NCBI GenBank assembly: GCA_050331815.1
Contig: JBHJGM010000008.1
Coordinates: forward strand, 182,654-246,653
Reading direction: 5' to 3'
Source: JBHJGM01 sp050331815
GTDB taxonomy: Bacteria; Verrucomicrobiota; Verrucomicrobiia; Opitutales; JBHJGM01
DNA: 64,000 nt
Within the stretch, counting starts at the first letter, position 1; each line of letters begins with the position of its first letter. Below the pieces are notes generated by a model. That model was given only the letters and a program-made list of their open reading frames with translations. It was not told the DNA's origin and ran no database searches. The translations under genes were made by a program, and so were the position numbers. This document shows positions 31,316-39,932 of this stretch, piece after piece.

Positions 31316-34204
31316 ATGTCATTGCCGTCCGTCTCTGTATCCGTGGACGCGTTCAATCGTTTGGAACGTGGGTTCCTGGCGGTGGCGGGATTGCTCGGGC
31401 TGGGAGCGCTCGTACTCGAGGGCCCGACCAAGCTGGTGGCCTGGTTTCCGCTGCTCACTCTTTGCGGCTGGATTTGCCTGCATGCACTCCGGCGGCGCAA
31501 TCGGCCCGGCCAGGCCACGGCGGCGTCCAATTCGGTAGAAAACGCCCCTGCGCGCCCAGCGGCAACCACCGCCCATGCTGCCGCACCCGCGAACGGTTTT
31601 GATCCCGCGACCGCTTCCCCTAACGCGAGACAATTCGACCACATTCTGCGTCAAAACGAGACCCTGAAGAAAGAGTTGAAGCGTCTGCTGGACGACAAAC
31701 GCTCAGCCGATAACGGCTCCGACCGCTCGTTCATGATTTTGCAGGGACTCAACGACGGGCTTTGGGACTGGAACGTCGTCACGGGTGCCTGCTTTTATTC
31801 CAAGGCGTTTTATCGCCTGTTAAAATGTCCGGCGGATTCCTTTCAGCCGCATTTTCGAGAGCTTAAAGCCCGCCTGCATCCGGTGGACGCCGTCGGCGTG
31901 ATGGAGGCCATCAATGGCTACTTTGCCCGGGCCCGGGATGAGCCCTTCAGTTGCGAGTGCCGACTGCGGCTGGGCGATGGTGAATTTGGCTGGTTTCAGC
32001 TGCGGGCGACCGCCGACTTCAATGACCGCCGCGAGGCCTTTCGTATGGCCGGTACCCTGACCGACATCACCGCGCGCAAGGAAGCCGAGGCCGAACTCGT
32101 CCGGCAGCAACATTTTCTGGAGCTGCTCTTCAGCCATCTGCCCGTAGGTATTTACGCGAAATCGGCCCGCCCGGAAAACTTCGGCGAAATCCTCTCCTGG
32201 AACCCGGCCTGCGAAACCATTTTTGGCGTCATGGCCAGGGAAACCCTTGGGCACAAGGCGAAGGACTTGTTTGAGGCGGCTTGTGCCGATGGATTCGAGA
32301 CCCTGGACCGCAACGCGGTGGAAACCCGCCAGGCGCAACGTGATCGTCAGTTTTTCTTCAAGCGCCAGGATGGTCAGGAGCGCCGCCTCTCGCTGGTACG
32401 TCTGCCGGTCTTTGACGCGCGCGAGCAGCCCAACCTGATCGTCTGCATGGCCGAAGACGTGACCCCGGAATGGGATGCGGGTAACGCCGTCGACCAATTC
32501 CGCAACATGCTCGATAGTGCCCAGGACAGCATCTTTATTTTTAAGACGGAAGGCCTGGATTTTTATTACGTCAACCGTGGCGCGGCCGAAACCCTGGGCC
32601 ATCCGCGCGAGCGCCTGCTGCAGCGCTCCCTCCTCGACGTGGAATGCGGCCTGACGCTGGAGCACTTTCGCGACCGCGTGGCCCAACTGCACAGCGGCGA
32701 GAAGGATCGTATCGGTTACGAAGCGATTTTCATGTGTCGCGACGGGCACTCGCTGCCCGTGGAGGTCAACCTGCAGCTGCTGGCTACCGAGGGCGGCGAG
32801 GAGCGGTATTTCGCGCTCGCCCGTGATATTTCCGAACGCAAGCGCATGGAAGCGGACCTGCGCAAATCCAGCCAGCGCGACAAACGCCTCAACGACCAAC
32901 TTGCCGTGGCCAACCGCGATCTGGAAGAAGCCATTGAGCGCGCCAACGAACTGGCCAAGGAAGCCCAGCTGGCCAATCGCGCCAAGACCGAGTTTCTCGC
33001 AAATGTCAGCCACGACATCCGCACGCCGCTTAACGGCATCATCGGATTTCTGCCGCTTTTGAGCAAAGCGCTGAAGGGGCAAAAGGAAGCCCGCTACGTC
33101 AAGTCGATCAACGAAAGCGCCAGCATCCTGCGCGACCTCATCAACGACCTGCTGGACCTCTCCAAAATCGAGGCCGGGCAGCTGACGCTCAACGTGGCAC
33201 CTTTCAACGCGCGCAACTGCATCGATGAAGCCGCCGCGGCCTTTCAGGCAATCGCCCGGGACAAGGGCCTTGAAATTACCTGCGAGTTCGGCGTCGACTT
33301 TCATGCTTCGCTCCTGGGCGACCAGCGCCGGCTCAGTCAGGTCCTCTACAATCTGCTGGGCAACGCGGTGAAGTTTACCGACCGCGGCAGCGTGCGCATC
33401 CGGGCCCATACGCGCCCCCTTGAAAACGAAACGCGGCGCACGCTCGAAATCGAAGTCATCGACTCCGGCCCTGGGATCGCCAGGGAGGACCATGCGCGCC
33501 TTTTCGAGCCCTTTCAGCAAGGGGCCAGTACCCTTTCCAAAGCCCACGAAGGCACCGGGCTGGGCCTTTGCATCTGCCGCAAGCTGCTGAACCTGATGGA
33601 GGGCGAAATCACGCTCACCTCCGAACTCGGCCAAGGCGCGACCTTTCGCTTCAGCCTGCCCGTGCAGGTGCAACAAACCGCCTTTTCCACGCCTTCCGAA
33701 GAGACTGCTGAGGCGCTCGACACCCAACTCGGTGCCCGCGCTCCCTTACGCATACTGGTGGTGGACGACTCCCTGATCAACCGGCAGGTGCTCGTGGCCA
33801 ACCTTGAGGAGATGGGCTACGAAGCTGAAGAAGCCGAGGGCGGCGCGGAGGCGGTCTCGAAAGCCGGGGAGGCAGCCTTCGACGTCATCTTCATGGATAT
33901 TCGCATGCCGGGCATGGATGGTTTCGAAGCCTCGAGCCAGCTTCGGCAGCTCGAGCTGTTGCCCGGCAAGCCAGCGCCTTTCATCGCGGCGCTTTCAGCA
34001 GACGCCGCCCGTGGCCATGCCGCTCGCTGCCAGGAATGCGGCATCGACGCCTACCTGACCAAGCCGGTTGAAATGGCGCGCGTGGACAAGCTGCTGCGCG
34101 AGGTCCATGCCTGGCGCAATCAGGGGGGACCTCTGCCCGAGGACGCTTTCAAGCCGGCCTTGCCTCGGGCAAAAGATTCTTGCTCGAGCCCGGGCGCGGG
34201 CTGA
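31316..34204 (+). CDS. Membrane-bound hybrid sensor histidine kinase (3 PAS, HisKA, HATPase, REC)
   Basis: 962 residues. Two hydrophobic segments at about 18-35 and 38-57 form an N-terminal hairpin anchor, with an Ala/Pro linker and short coiled coil (105-130). Three PAS modules follow at about 140-258 (first with PAC end TLTDITARKEAE), 262-385 and 393-512 (ending ARDISERKRME). HisKA has His566 in NVSHDIRTPLNG; HATPase has N683 (YNLLGNAVKFTD), DSGPGI and EGTGLGLCICRKL. C-terminal receiver: Asp817/818, acceptor Asp861 in VIFMDIRMPGMDG, Lys916 in YLTKPVE. All key residues are intact. Probable route: His566, Asp861, Hpt His63, then LuxR Asp53. The signal is unknown. Confidence 0.95.
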   Translation: MSLPSVSVSVDAFNRLERGFLAVAGLLGLGALVLEGPTKLVAWFPLLTLCGWICLHALRRRNRPGQATAASNSVENAPARPAATTAHAAAPANGFDPATASPNARQFDHILRQNETLKKELKRLLDDKRSADNGSDRSFMILQGLNDGLWDWNVVTGACFYSKAFYRLLKCPADSFQPHFRELKARLHPVDAVGVMEAINGYFARARDEPFSCECRLRLGDGEFGWFQLRATADFNDRREAFRMAGTLTDITARKEAEAELVRQQHFLELLFSHLPVGIYAKSARPENFGEILSWNPACETIFGVMARETLGHKAKDLFEAACADGFETLDRNAVETRQAQRDRQFFFKRQDGQERRLSLVRLPVFDAREQPNLIVCMAEDVTPEWDAGNAVDQFRNMLDSAQDSIFIFKTEGLDFYYVNRGAAETLGHPRERLLQRSLLDVECGLTLEHFRDRVAQLHSGEKDRIGYEAIFMCRDGHSLPVEVNLQLLATEGGEERYFALARDISERKRMEADLRKSSQRDKRLNDQLAVANRDLEEAIERANELAKEAQLANRAKTEFLANVSHDIRTPLNGIIGFLPLLSKALKGQKEARYVKSINESASILRDLINDLLDLSKIEAGQLTLNVAPFNARNCIDEAAAAFQAIARDKGLEITCEFGVDFHASLLGDQRRLSQVLYNLLGNAVKFTDRGSVRIRAHTRPLENETRRTLEIEVIDSGPGIAREDHARLFEPFQQGASTLSKAHEGTGLGLCICRKLLNLMEGEITLTSELGQGATFRFSLPVQVQQTAFSTPSEETAEALDTQLGARAPLRILVVDDSLINRQVLVANLEEMGYEAEEAEGGAEAVSKAGEAAFDVIFMDIRMPGMDGFEASSQLRQLELLPGKPAPFIAALSADAARGHAARCQECGIDAYLTKPVEMARVDKLLREVHAWRNQGGPLPEDAFKPALPRAKDSCSSPGAG

Positions 34205-34216
34205 GGATCCACACCG

Positions 34217-34684
34217 GTGAAACGCCGGTTGATCAACAGGTGCCTGCTCGCCGGTGCCCTGCTCTTTGCGACGCGCCTTGTGCCGTACGCCCCGGGCCAG
34301 ACCCCGCTGGACCGGCTCCTGCCCGAGGGCGATGTGGTGGCCTTCCGACTGCCCATGTTCAACCGCGAGGGCTACCGCGAGTGGCTGCTGACCGGTCGCC
34401 GTGGCCGCTACGTGCATGCCGACCGCATCGAGGTCGACGGCATGGACTTGCGCGCGTTCTCCGGCGACGCCGCCAACGCGCTCAACCTCACCATTCTTAG
34501 TAACAATGCCATCTTTGCCCCACGCAGCAACCAGGCCCGCGGCCCCGGGGCCATTACGTTGCTGGGCGATGACTACCAGGCCACGGGCAGCGAATGGGTC
34601 TGGGAGGGCGACACCGGCGTGGTGCGCGTGCGGCGCAACGTACGCGTTATTTTCGACCAGCCAATCATGGGCATTCTTCGATGA
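34217..34684 (+). CDS. LptC-like / LPS-export-associated secreted protein
   Basis: 155 residues with an N-terminal signal segment (NRCLLAGALLFATRLVPYAPGQ). Mature part is beta-rich (VVAFRLPMFNREGYREWLL, RYVHADRIEVDGMDLRAFSG, ALNLTILSNNAIFAP, AITLLGDDYQATGSEWVWEG), compatible with the beta-jellyroll of LptC/OstA proteins. Its stop overlaps the lptA start (ATGA at 34681-34684), so it is translationally coupled. Position immediately before lptA and lptB is the usual lptC slot, but the sequence is divergent from proteobacterial LptC and the assignment rests mainly on context. Starts 12 bp after the hybrid kinase stop. Confidence 0.7.
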   Translation: MKRRLINRCLLAGALLFATRLVPYAPGQTPLDRLLPEGDVVAFRLPMFNREGYREWLLTGRRGRYVHADRIEVDGMDLRAFSGDAANALNLTILSNNAIFAPRSNQARGPGAITLLGDDYQATGSEWVWEGDTGVVRVRRNVRVIFDQPIMGILR

Positions 34685-35511
34685 ATTTTCGCGCGTTACT
34701 TTTTGGCATGGCGCTGGCCGTGCTCTGGGTGCCTGTCCAGCTGATGGCCCAGGAGAACGAGGCTGAAGCGACCCAGGCTCCCCAGCCCGATCCGACCCCC
34801 GACGCCACCACGGAAGCTTCGGAGCCTGCCGCACCTCGACGGTCCTTTTCGGGCATTTCTGCCGCCTCATCGCGCGCGGATTCCAATCCGCGTCCACGCC
34901 GCATCCAGATTACGCCCGCACCCGCAGCTTCTGAGCCCGTCACGCCCCCGACAGTGGCGGCTCCTTCTGCGACAAACGCCACCCGCGCGTCGACACCGGC
35001 TTCCCCGCGACAGGCCACGTCGCTCGACGAAAAAACCGTGATCACCTCCGACGGCGGTTTCGAAGTCTACTCCTCCCCGGAGCAAAACCGCTTCGTTTTC
35101 TTCGACAATGTCGAGATCCGCGCGGGCGATTTTTACGCGCGCTGCGAAAGGATGGAGGTCGTATCCAATCGACGGATACGTGACGAGGACGCGGCCATCG
35201 GCCAGATCGGCCAGATCGAGTCCATTATCGCCACCGGCGACGTGCGCATCACCCAGGCCGGACGTATCGCCACCTGCCAGCGCGCCGAGATTTACCCGGA
35301 CAAAGGGCTCGCCTACCTCAAGGAAAACCCGGTGGTGCTCGATGGTGACACGCGCATCACCGGCTACGAAATGGTGCTCGACCGCAACGCCGAGACGGTG
35401 CGCATTCTGCCGCGGCCCGAGGGCGGCGGTGCCGAGGTGGAGATCCCCGAAGCCGTTCGCACCGGCGCGCTGCCGGGTGCCGAGGACGCTCCCGAACAAA
35501 CAGGCCCGTAA
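34681..35511 (+). CDS. lptA: LptA/OstA family LPS-transport protein
   Basis: 276 residues. Signal peptide MNFRALLFGMALAVLWVPVQ, cleavage near LMAQ. A long disordered Pro/Ala/Thr-rich linker (about 25-120) separates it from a beta-jellyroll OstA-like domain: VITSDGGFEVYSSPEQNRFV, FDNVEIRAGDFYARCERMEV, ESIIATGDVRITQAGRIATC, GLAYLKENPVVLDGDTRITG. LptA forms the periplasmic bridge carrying LPS to the outer membrane. The linker is unusual compared with proteobacterial LptA (about 185 residues) and may span a different envelope geometry. In an operon with the LptC-like gene and lptB. Confidence 0.85.
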   Translation: MNFRALLFGMALAVLWVPVQLMAQENEAEATQAPQPDPTPDATTEASEPAAPRRSFSGISAASSRADSNPRPRRIQITPAPAASEPVTPPTVAAPSATNATRASTPASPRQATSLDEKTVITSDGGFEVYSSPEQNRFVFFDNVEIRAGDFYARCERMEVVSNRRIRDEDAAIGQIGQIESIIATGDVRITQAGRIATCQRAEIYPDKGLAYLKENPVVLDGDTRITGYEMVLDRNAETVRILPRPEGGGAEVEIPEAVRTGALPGAEDAPEQTGP

Positions 35512-35530
35512 GGCCCTCGCCCCGTTCCCG

Positions 35531-36310
35531 ATGTCTGAACCCGTGCCCCAAGCCGAAGTCGAGCCGCCTGTTGCGGAAACCGCGCTGCGCCCGACCATCC
35601 AGACGCGTGGCCTGGTCAAGGTTTATGGGCAGCGCCAGGTCGTGCGCGGCGTGGATATCAACGTCAGTGCGGGTGAGATCGTTGGGCTTTTGGGACCCAA
35701 CGGCGCGGGCAAAACCACCACCTTTTACATGGTGGTCGGCCTCGTCCCGGCTACTGACGGCGAAGTTTTTCTTGACGATCAGCCGATCACGCATCTGCCG
35801 ATGTATCGCCGTGCGCGCCTGGGCATCGGCTACCTGCCGCAGGAGCCCAGCGTTTTTCGTAAGCTGAGCGTACGCCAGAATATCGAGGCGATTGTCGAAA
35901 CCCTTCCACTCAAGCGCAAACAGCGCCGCCTGGAAGTCGACCGCCTCCTCGCCGAACTCGAGCTGACGCCCTTGGCCCGCCAAAAGGCCTTCACGCTTTC
36001 AGGCGGTGAGCGCCGCCGCCTCGAAATCACCCGCGCGCTGGTCACCAAGCCAAAGTTCCTGCTCATGGATGAGCCCTTCAGCGGCGTCGATCCGATCAGC
36101 GTTTCAGAGGTGCAAAAGATCATCGTCGCCCTGGCCGAACGCGGCATCGGCATCATCATCACCGATCACAACGTGCGCGAAACCCTCCGCATCGTCGACC
36201 GCGCCTACCTCCTGCACGAAGGCAAAATCCTGGCCGAGGGCACGAGCGAATTCCTCGTCAACGACGAACAATCCCGCCGGCTCTACCTCGGCGAAAGTTT
36301 TGCGCTGTAG
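35531..36310 (+). CDS. lptB: LPS export ABC transporter ATP-binding protein LptB
   Basis: 259 residues. ATPase that powers LPS extraction with LptFG. Walker A GPNGAGKTTTF, Q-loop YLPQEPSVFRKL, signature LSGGERRRLE, Walker B FLLMDEPFSGVDP and switch His in ITDHNVRETL. The YLPQEPSVFRKLSVRQNIEA stretch is diagnostic for LptB. An N-terminal acidic extension of about 25 residues precedes the ABC core (TRGLVKVYGQRQVVRG). ATG 35531 is 19 bp after the lptA stop. LptFG are not in this window. Confidence 0.96.
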   Translation: MSEPVPQAEVEPPVAETALRPTIQTRGLVKVYGQRQVVRGVDINVSAGEIVGLLGPNGAGKTTTFYMVVGLVPATDGEVFLDDQPITHLPMYRRARLGIGYLPQEPSVFRKLSVRQNIEAIVETLPLKRKQRRLEVDRLLAELELTPLARQKAFTLSGGERRRLEITRALVTKPKFLLMDEPFSGVDPISVSEVQKIIVALAERGIGIIITDHNVRETLRIVDRAYLLHEGKILAEGTSEFLVNDEQSRRLYLGESFAL

Positions 36311-36368
36311 AGCGGGCATCCGAAAAAGCCTCGTCCCGGCTGTCGACCAGGGCCTACACTGCGGCGCA

Positions 36369-37337
36369 ATGACCAAGCCGCCGATCGTCCGCGCTGAAAC
36401 CAGCCTCACCGTCCGCGAGTTTTTCGACACCTACCAGGAGCAGTTGCAACTGACCCTCGTCGCTGGCGAGGAGGGGCTCGACAAAACCATCCGCGAAAAA
36501 GCGATCAATCGACCTGCCTTGGCGTTGGTGGGCTATTTCAAGTTCTTCGCTACGCGCCGCATCCAACTCTTCGGGGCTGGCGAAATGGCTTACTTGCGCG
36601 ACCTGCCCGTGCGTGAGCAAAAATCCGTCGTCGAAGCCATCTGCAAAAAGCACATCTGCTGCATGGCGATTTCGCGCAACCTCGCTCCGGTCAAGGCGAT
36701 GGTCGAGGCGGCGGCCCGGCACCGCATACCCCTGCTGCGTTCCACGCTCACCAGTAAGGACTTTTCAGCCGAGGCGACGCTCTTCCTCGACCAGCATTTC
36801 GCGCCCAAAACCAGTCTGCACGGCACCTTGCTGGACATTCGAGGCATCGGCACCCTCATCCGCGGTCGCAGCGGGGTCGGCAAAAGCGAGTGCGCCCTGG
36901 CTCTCATCGAGAGAGGCCATAGCCTAGTGGCCGATGATATTACGTATCTGCGTCTAGTCGGTGAAAAAGAGGTGCTCGGGCGCAGCAGTGAGCTGAACCG
37001 CGGCTACATGGAATGTCGGGGCATCGGCATCATCAATATCGCCGAGCTGTTCGGCATCCGAAACGTCCGTCTCGAAAAACGCCTCGACCTCATCATCACC
37101 TTTGTCGAGTGGGTGCCCGGCATGGAAGAAGAGCGCACCGGCCTGGAGGAGAGTTTTCAGGAAGTGCTGGGTATCCGCGTGCCCCACATGGAGATACCCG
37201 TACGCCCAGGCCGCGACATGGCGCGTCTGGTTGAAGTGGCTGCCATGGTCCAGGCCACCAAGCTGATGGGCCACGACTCGGCCGCCGAATTCAACGAGCG
37301 CCTGATCGCTTTCATGTCCGCCGCTACGGAGCGTTGA
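36369..37337 (+). CDS. hprK: HPr kinase/phosphorylase
   Basis: 322 residues. Bifunctional enzyme that phosphorylates/dephosphorylates Ser46 of HPr, linking sugar status to regulation. N-terminal domain (VGYFKFFATRRIQLFGAGEM) and a C-terminal kinase domain with Walker A GRSGVGKSE (166-174), followed by RGHSLVADD, the signature YMECRGIGIINIAELFG and PVRPGRDMARLVEVAAM. All catalytic motifs are present. It follows lptB by 58 bp on the same strand, an arrangement also known in proteobacteria where hprK lies near lptB and rpoN; rpoN is missing here. PTS genes are not in the window, so its role could be limited to HPr signalling. Confidence 0.95.
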   Translation: MTKPPIVRAETSLTVREFFDTYQEQLQLTLVAGEEGLDKTIREKAINRPALALVGYFKFFATRRIQLFGAGEMAYLRDLPVREQKSVVEAICKKHICCMAISRNLAPVKAMVEAAARHRIPLLRSTLTSKDFSAEATLFLDQHFAPKTSLHGTLLDIRGIGTLIRGRSGVGKSECALALIERGHSLVADDITYLRLVGEKEVLGRSSELNRGYMECRGIGIINIAELFGIRNVRLEKRLDLIITFVEWVPGMEEERTGLEESFQEVLGIRVPHMEIPVRPGRDMARLVEVAAMVQATKLMGHDSAAEFNERLIAFMSAATER

Positions 37338-37880
37338 CGAAACGCCTTTTGCGCAGCCTGCTGCTGGCTCTTCCGTTTTTTAAAAATTCTTTACCAATGA
37401 AAAATAAGTTTCAGGCGTTTGAAGCCCAAGTTTCAGTTACGTGGCGACTTGCGCGATCCTGAGCGATGCCGGACGTTTTTTACGCTTGCTTCGGACTGGC
37501 TTTTTACACGTTTGGGTCTCCGGGTTTAAAGACGTTGCAAGTCGCTCTGTATGGGCAACTTGAGAATCCGCTCTCGCCGTGACGCAAATGCAACAGTCAG
37601 GTTACAGCGAATCGCGGCCAAGCCCTGTGGACAACATGTGAGAAAGATCGGCTTGCCTGCATCCTGCCCGATGTGAATTATTCGCATCACTGCGGCTCCC
37701 GGGTTCGCTTCCTCCCGGAAAACGAAATTTTACAATTTCTATACAAACATCATGCACCATTTGCGAAACCGTAAGTCGTTGATTATCAGCAAACGCTTGG
37801 AACCACAGACAAAACTGTGCCTCCATCCGATCCTCCCTGACCGTTCAAACGCGCCGCGCTAGGCCCGTTCTATCTCCCCG

Positions 37881-37899
37881 CCAGGTGCATGCTACCTGG
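37881..37899. repeat. Inverted repeat 60 bp before dnaA
   Basis: CCAGGT (37881-37886) and ACCTGG (37894-37899) flank a centre containing GCATGC, giving near-complete dyad symmetry over 19 bp. Lies 24 bp before the perfect DnaA box, so it may be part of dnaA promoter control. Confidence 0.4.
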
Positions 37900-37922
37900 C
37901 TCCCCCGCCATTGCCTGTCACC

Positions 37923-37931
37923 TGTGAATAA
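37923..37931 (-). promoter_or_regulatory. Perfect DnaA box upstream of dnaA
   Basis: TGTGAATAA on the plus strand equals TTATTCACA on the minus strand, a consensus DnaA box (TTATNCACA). It lies 27 bp before the dnaA ATG, which suggests autoregulation of dnaA. Confidence 0.65.
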
Positions 37932-37957
37932 GAACGCCCGCCTTGCTGTAACATTTC

Positions 37958-39355
37958 ATGGAATCTGCCGCTCCTGAGAACTCGCTTTGGGACACTGTAA
38001 AGAGCGATTTTCAACACCTCTTCCCACACGACGTCTACAAGACCTGGTTCGAGCCAATGTGCTGCATCCTCGAGGATGACGACCAGGTTGTGCTCGGCGT
38101 CCCCAGTGACTTTGCCGCCTTCTGGGTCCAGGATAACTATTTCGACCTCATCTCCGGGCGTCTGCGCGAGGCTGCTGGACGCACGATTGGCGTCAGTCTG
38201 GAGGTTTCCAAAAACGCACGCCGCGAGGTCGTTCTGGAACCCTCCGAAGTGGCCACGCCCGCTGCGCCGCCGGCCCAGCGTAACGGCCAGACCAAGGATC
38301 GCCGCGCGGACGGCCCGGGCACCGGTCCGTACATCATCAACCCGCGTAACACCTTCGATAATTTCATTGTGGGTCCGGGCAATCAACTCGCCCATGCCGC
38401 CTCCATCGCGGTGGCCAACGCGCCCGCCCGCGCCTACAATCCGCTTTTCCTATACGGGGAGACGGGCCTGGGCAAAACCCATCTCATGCACGCCGTGGCG
38501 TTGCACATTCTCCGCGAGAAGCCCGATGCGAACGTGGCTTACATCTCCACGGAGAAGTTCATGAACGAATTCATCAAGGCCATCACGGAGAACACGGTGG
38601 CTCGCTTCCGCAAGCGCTACCGCGGCGTCGATGTGCTCCTGATCGACGACATCCACTTCCTCTCGGGCAAAGAGCGCATTCAGGAAGAATTTTTTCACAC
38701 CTTCAACGACCTCTTCGAGTCGCAGAAGCAGATTTTCCTCTCCAGCGACCGGCCCGCCGGAGAAATCGCCAAGCTGGAAAGCCGCCTGGTCTCGCGCTTC
38801 CAATGGGGCCTGGTCACCGATATCCAGCCACCGGATCTCGAAACCCGCGTGGCCATCCTGGAGAAAAAGGCCGCCGGCCTGAACCTCAACCTCAGCCACC
38901 AGCTGATCGAATGGCTCGCGGCGAAGGTTTCCCGCAACGTCCGCCGGATGGAGGGCGCGCTCACTCGCGTGGCCGGCTACGTCGCCCTGATGAAAGGGCA
39001 GGTGGACGTCGGTACGTTGGAAAAGCTGCTGCAGGACATCCTCCAGGAAGAGGCCCAGAACCAGGTTACCATCGAGAAGATCCAGAAAAAGGCCGTGGAG
39101 TACTTCGATCTGCGCTTGGCCGACATGGTCAGCAAGCGCCGCCCCGCCAACATCGCCTTCCCGCGCCAGATCGCAATGTACCTGAGCCGCATGCTCACCA
39201 ACCACTCGCTGCAGGAAATCGGCGATGCTTTTGGTGGGCGCGACCACGGAACCGTCATTCACGCCTGCAAGATGGTCGAAAACATGATGGAGCAGGACGA
39301 CGGCGTGCGCCGTAGCGTCGAATACCTCGAAAAGCAGCTATCCAGTCCGCGCTGA
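37958..39355 (+). CDS. dnaA: Chromosomal replication initiator protein DnaA
   Basis: 465 residues, all four domains. Domain I (LWDTVKSDFQHLFPHDVYKT) binds helicase partners; a short domain II linker (about 95-125); AAA+ domain III with Walker A GETGLGKT (167-174), Walker B VDVLLIDDIHFLSGKERIQ and arginine-finger region SRLVSRFQWGL; domain IV with helix-turn-helix and the DnaA signature GGRDHGTVIHACKMVE. The protein opens oriC and loads helicase. ATG 37958 matches the family start. It is not followed by dnaN, as is common outside Firmicutes and gammaproteobacteria. Confidence 0.98.
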   Translation: MESAAPENSLWDTVKSDFQHLFPHDVYKTWFEPMCCILEDDDQVVLGVPSDFAAFWVQDNYFDLISGRLREAAGRTIGVSLEVSKNARREVVLEPSEVATPAAPPAQRNGQTKDRRADGPGTGPYIINPRNTFDNFIVGPGNQLAHAASIAVANAPARAYNPLFLYGETGLGKTHLMHAVALHILREKPDANVAYISTEKFMNEFIKAITENTVARFRKRYRGVDVLLIDDIHFLSGKERIQEEFFHTFNDLFESQKQIFLSSDRPAGEIAKLESRLVSRFQWGLVTDIQPPDLETRVAILEKKAAGLNLNLSHQLIEWLAAKVSRNVRRMEGALTRVAGYVALMKGQVDVGTLEKLLQDILQEEAQNQVTIEKIQKKAVEYFDLRLADMVSKRRPANIAFPRQIAMYLSRMLTNHSLQEIGDAFGGRDHGTVIHACKMVENMMEQDDGVRRSVEYLEKQLSSPR

Positions 39356-39407
39356 GACTAGGGTAGGGACTTGATTCCCGCCTCGGGGATGCATTCAGTA
39401 CCCGGCT

Positions 39408-39917
39408 ATGGATTTATCACAGGATCAACAGGCCGCGGTCGCTCGTTGGGTTAACGAGGGCGCAAGCCTGTCGGAAGTGCAGAAGCGGCTCAGCGAGGAA
39501 TTTCAAATCTCCATGACCTACATGGACGTGCGCTTTCTGGTGGATGACCTGGACCTCAGCCTGGCCAGCCCCGATCCCGCACCCACACCCGACGTCACCG
39601 AAGCGGACGCCGGACCGGCCGCGGACGCGCCTGCCTCCGACGGCAGCACTGCCATCGAAGAGCCCGAGCTGCTCGACGAACCAGGACTGGCTGGAGGTGC
39701 GGTTTCCGTCTACATCGACCGCGTGCAGCGTCCCGGCGCGGTGCTCAGCGGCTCGGTGACCTTCTCCGACGGCGTGACCGCCCAGTGGCAGGTCGACCAG
39801 TTTGGCCAGCTGGGCGTCATCCCACCTGAAAGCAAAAGCGGTTATCGCCCGAGCGAGGCGGACCTGCGCGATTTCCAGACCGCGCTGCAGCGTGAAATGC
39901 AGAAGTCCGGCTTCTAG
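39408..39917 (+). CDS. Conserved-type hypothetical protein
   Basis: 169 residues, no signal peptide. N-terminal helical segment (DQQAAVARWVNEGASLSEVQ, KRLSEEFQISMTYMDVRFLV) resembles a small helix-turn-helix-like domain; a low-complexity acidic Pro/Ala linker (about 52-95) follows; the C-terminal domain has a beta pattern (GAVSVYIDRVQRPGAVLSGS, VTFSDGVTAQWQVDQFGQLG) and ends SEADLRDFQTALQREMQKSG. This two-part layout looks conserved rather than random, but no function is known to me. Downstream of dnaA by 52 bp on the same strand and convergent with a LolA-like gene. Confidence 0.7.
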   Translation: MDLSQDQQAAVARWVNEGASLSEVQKRLSEEFQISMTYMDVRFLVDDLDLSLASPDPAPTPDVTEADAGPAADAPASDGSTAIEEPELLDEPGLAGGAVSVYIDRVQRPGAVLSGSVTFSDGVTAQWQVDQFGQLGVIPPESKSGYRPSEADLRDFQTALQREMQKSGF

Positions 39918-39932
39918 GCGGACTTTGGCCTG

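Larger units (their letters stand above)
37338..37957 (+). other. dnaA upstream region: candidate replication origin or DnaA autoregulatory region
   Basis: 620 bp without a convincing gene. It holds one perfect DnaA box, TGTGAATAA (37923-37931, minus-sense TTATTCACA), and three boxes with a single mismatch: TGTGGACAA (37626-37634), TGTGAATTA (37672-37680) and TTATTCGCA (37678-37686), the last two overlapping in opposite orientation. AT-rich blocks at 37375-37410 and 37725-37755 contrast with the GC-rich surroundings. An inverted repeat CCAGGT / ACCTGG spans 37881-37899. dnaN and other usual oriC neighbours are absent from the flanks, so an autoregulatory promoter is the alternative. Confidence 0.55.

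Noticed and set aside
31820..33727. 635-aa minus-strand frame inside the hybrid kinase
   Set aside because: Long only because of GC-rich codon bias; the plus strand encodes PAS, HisKA and HATPase motifs in order.
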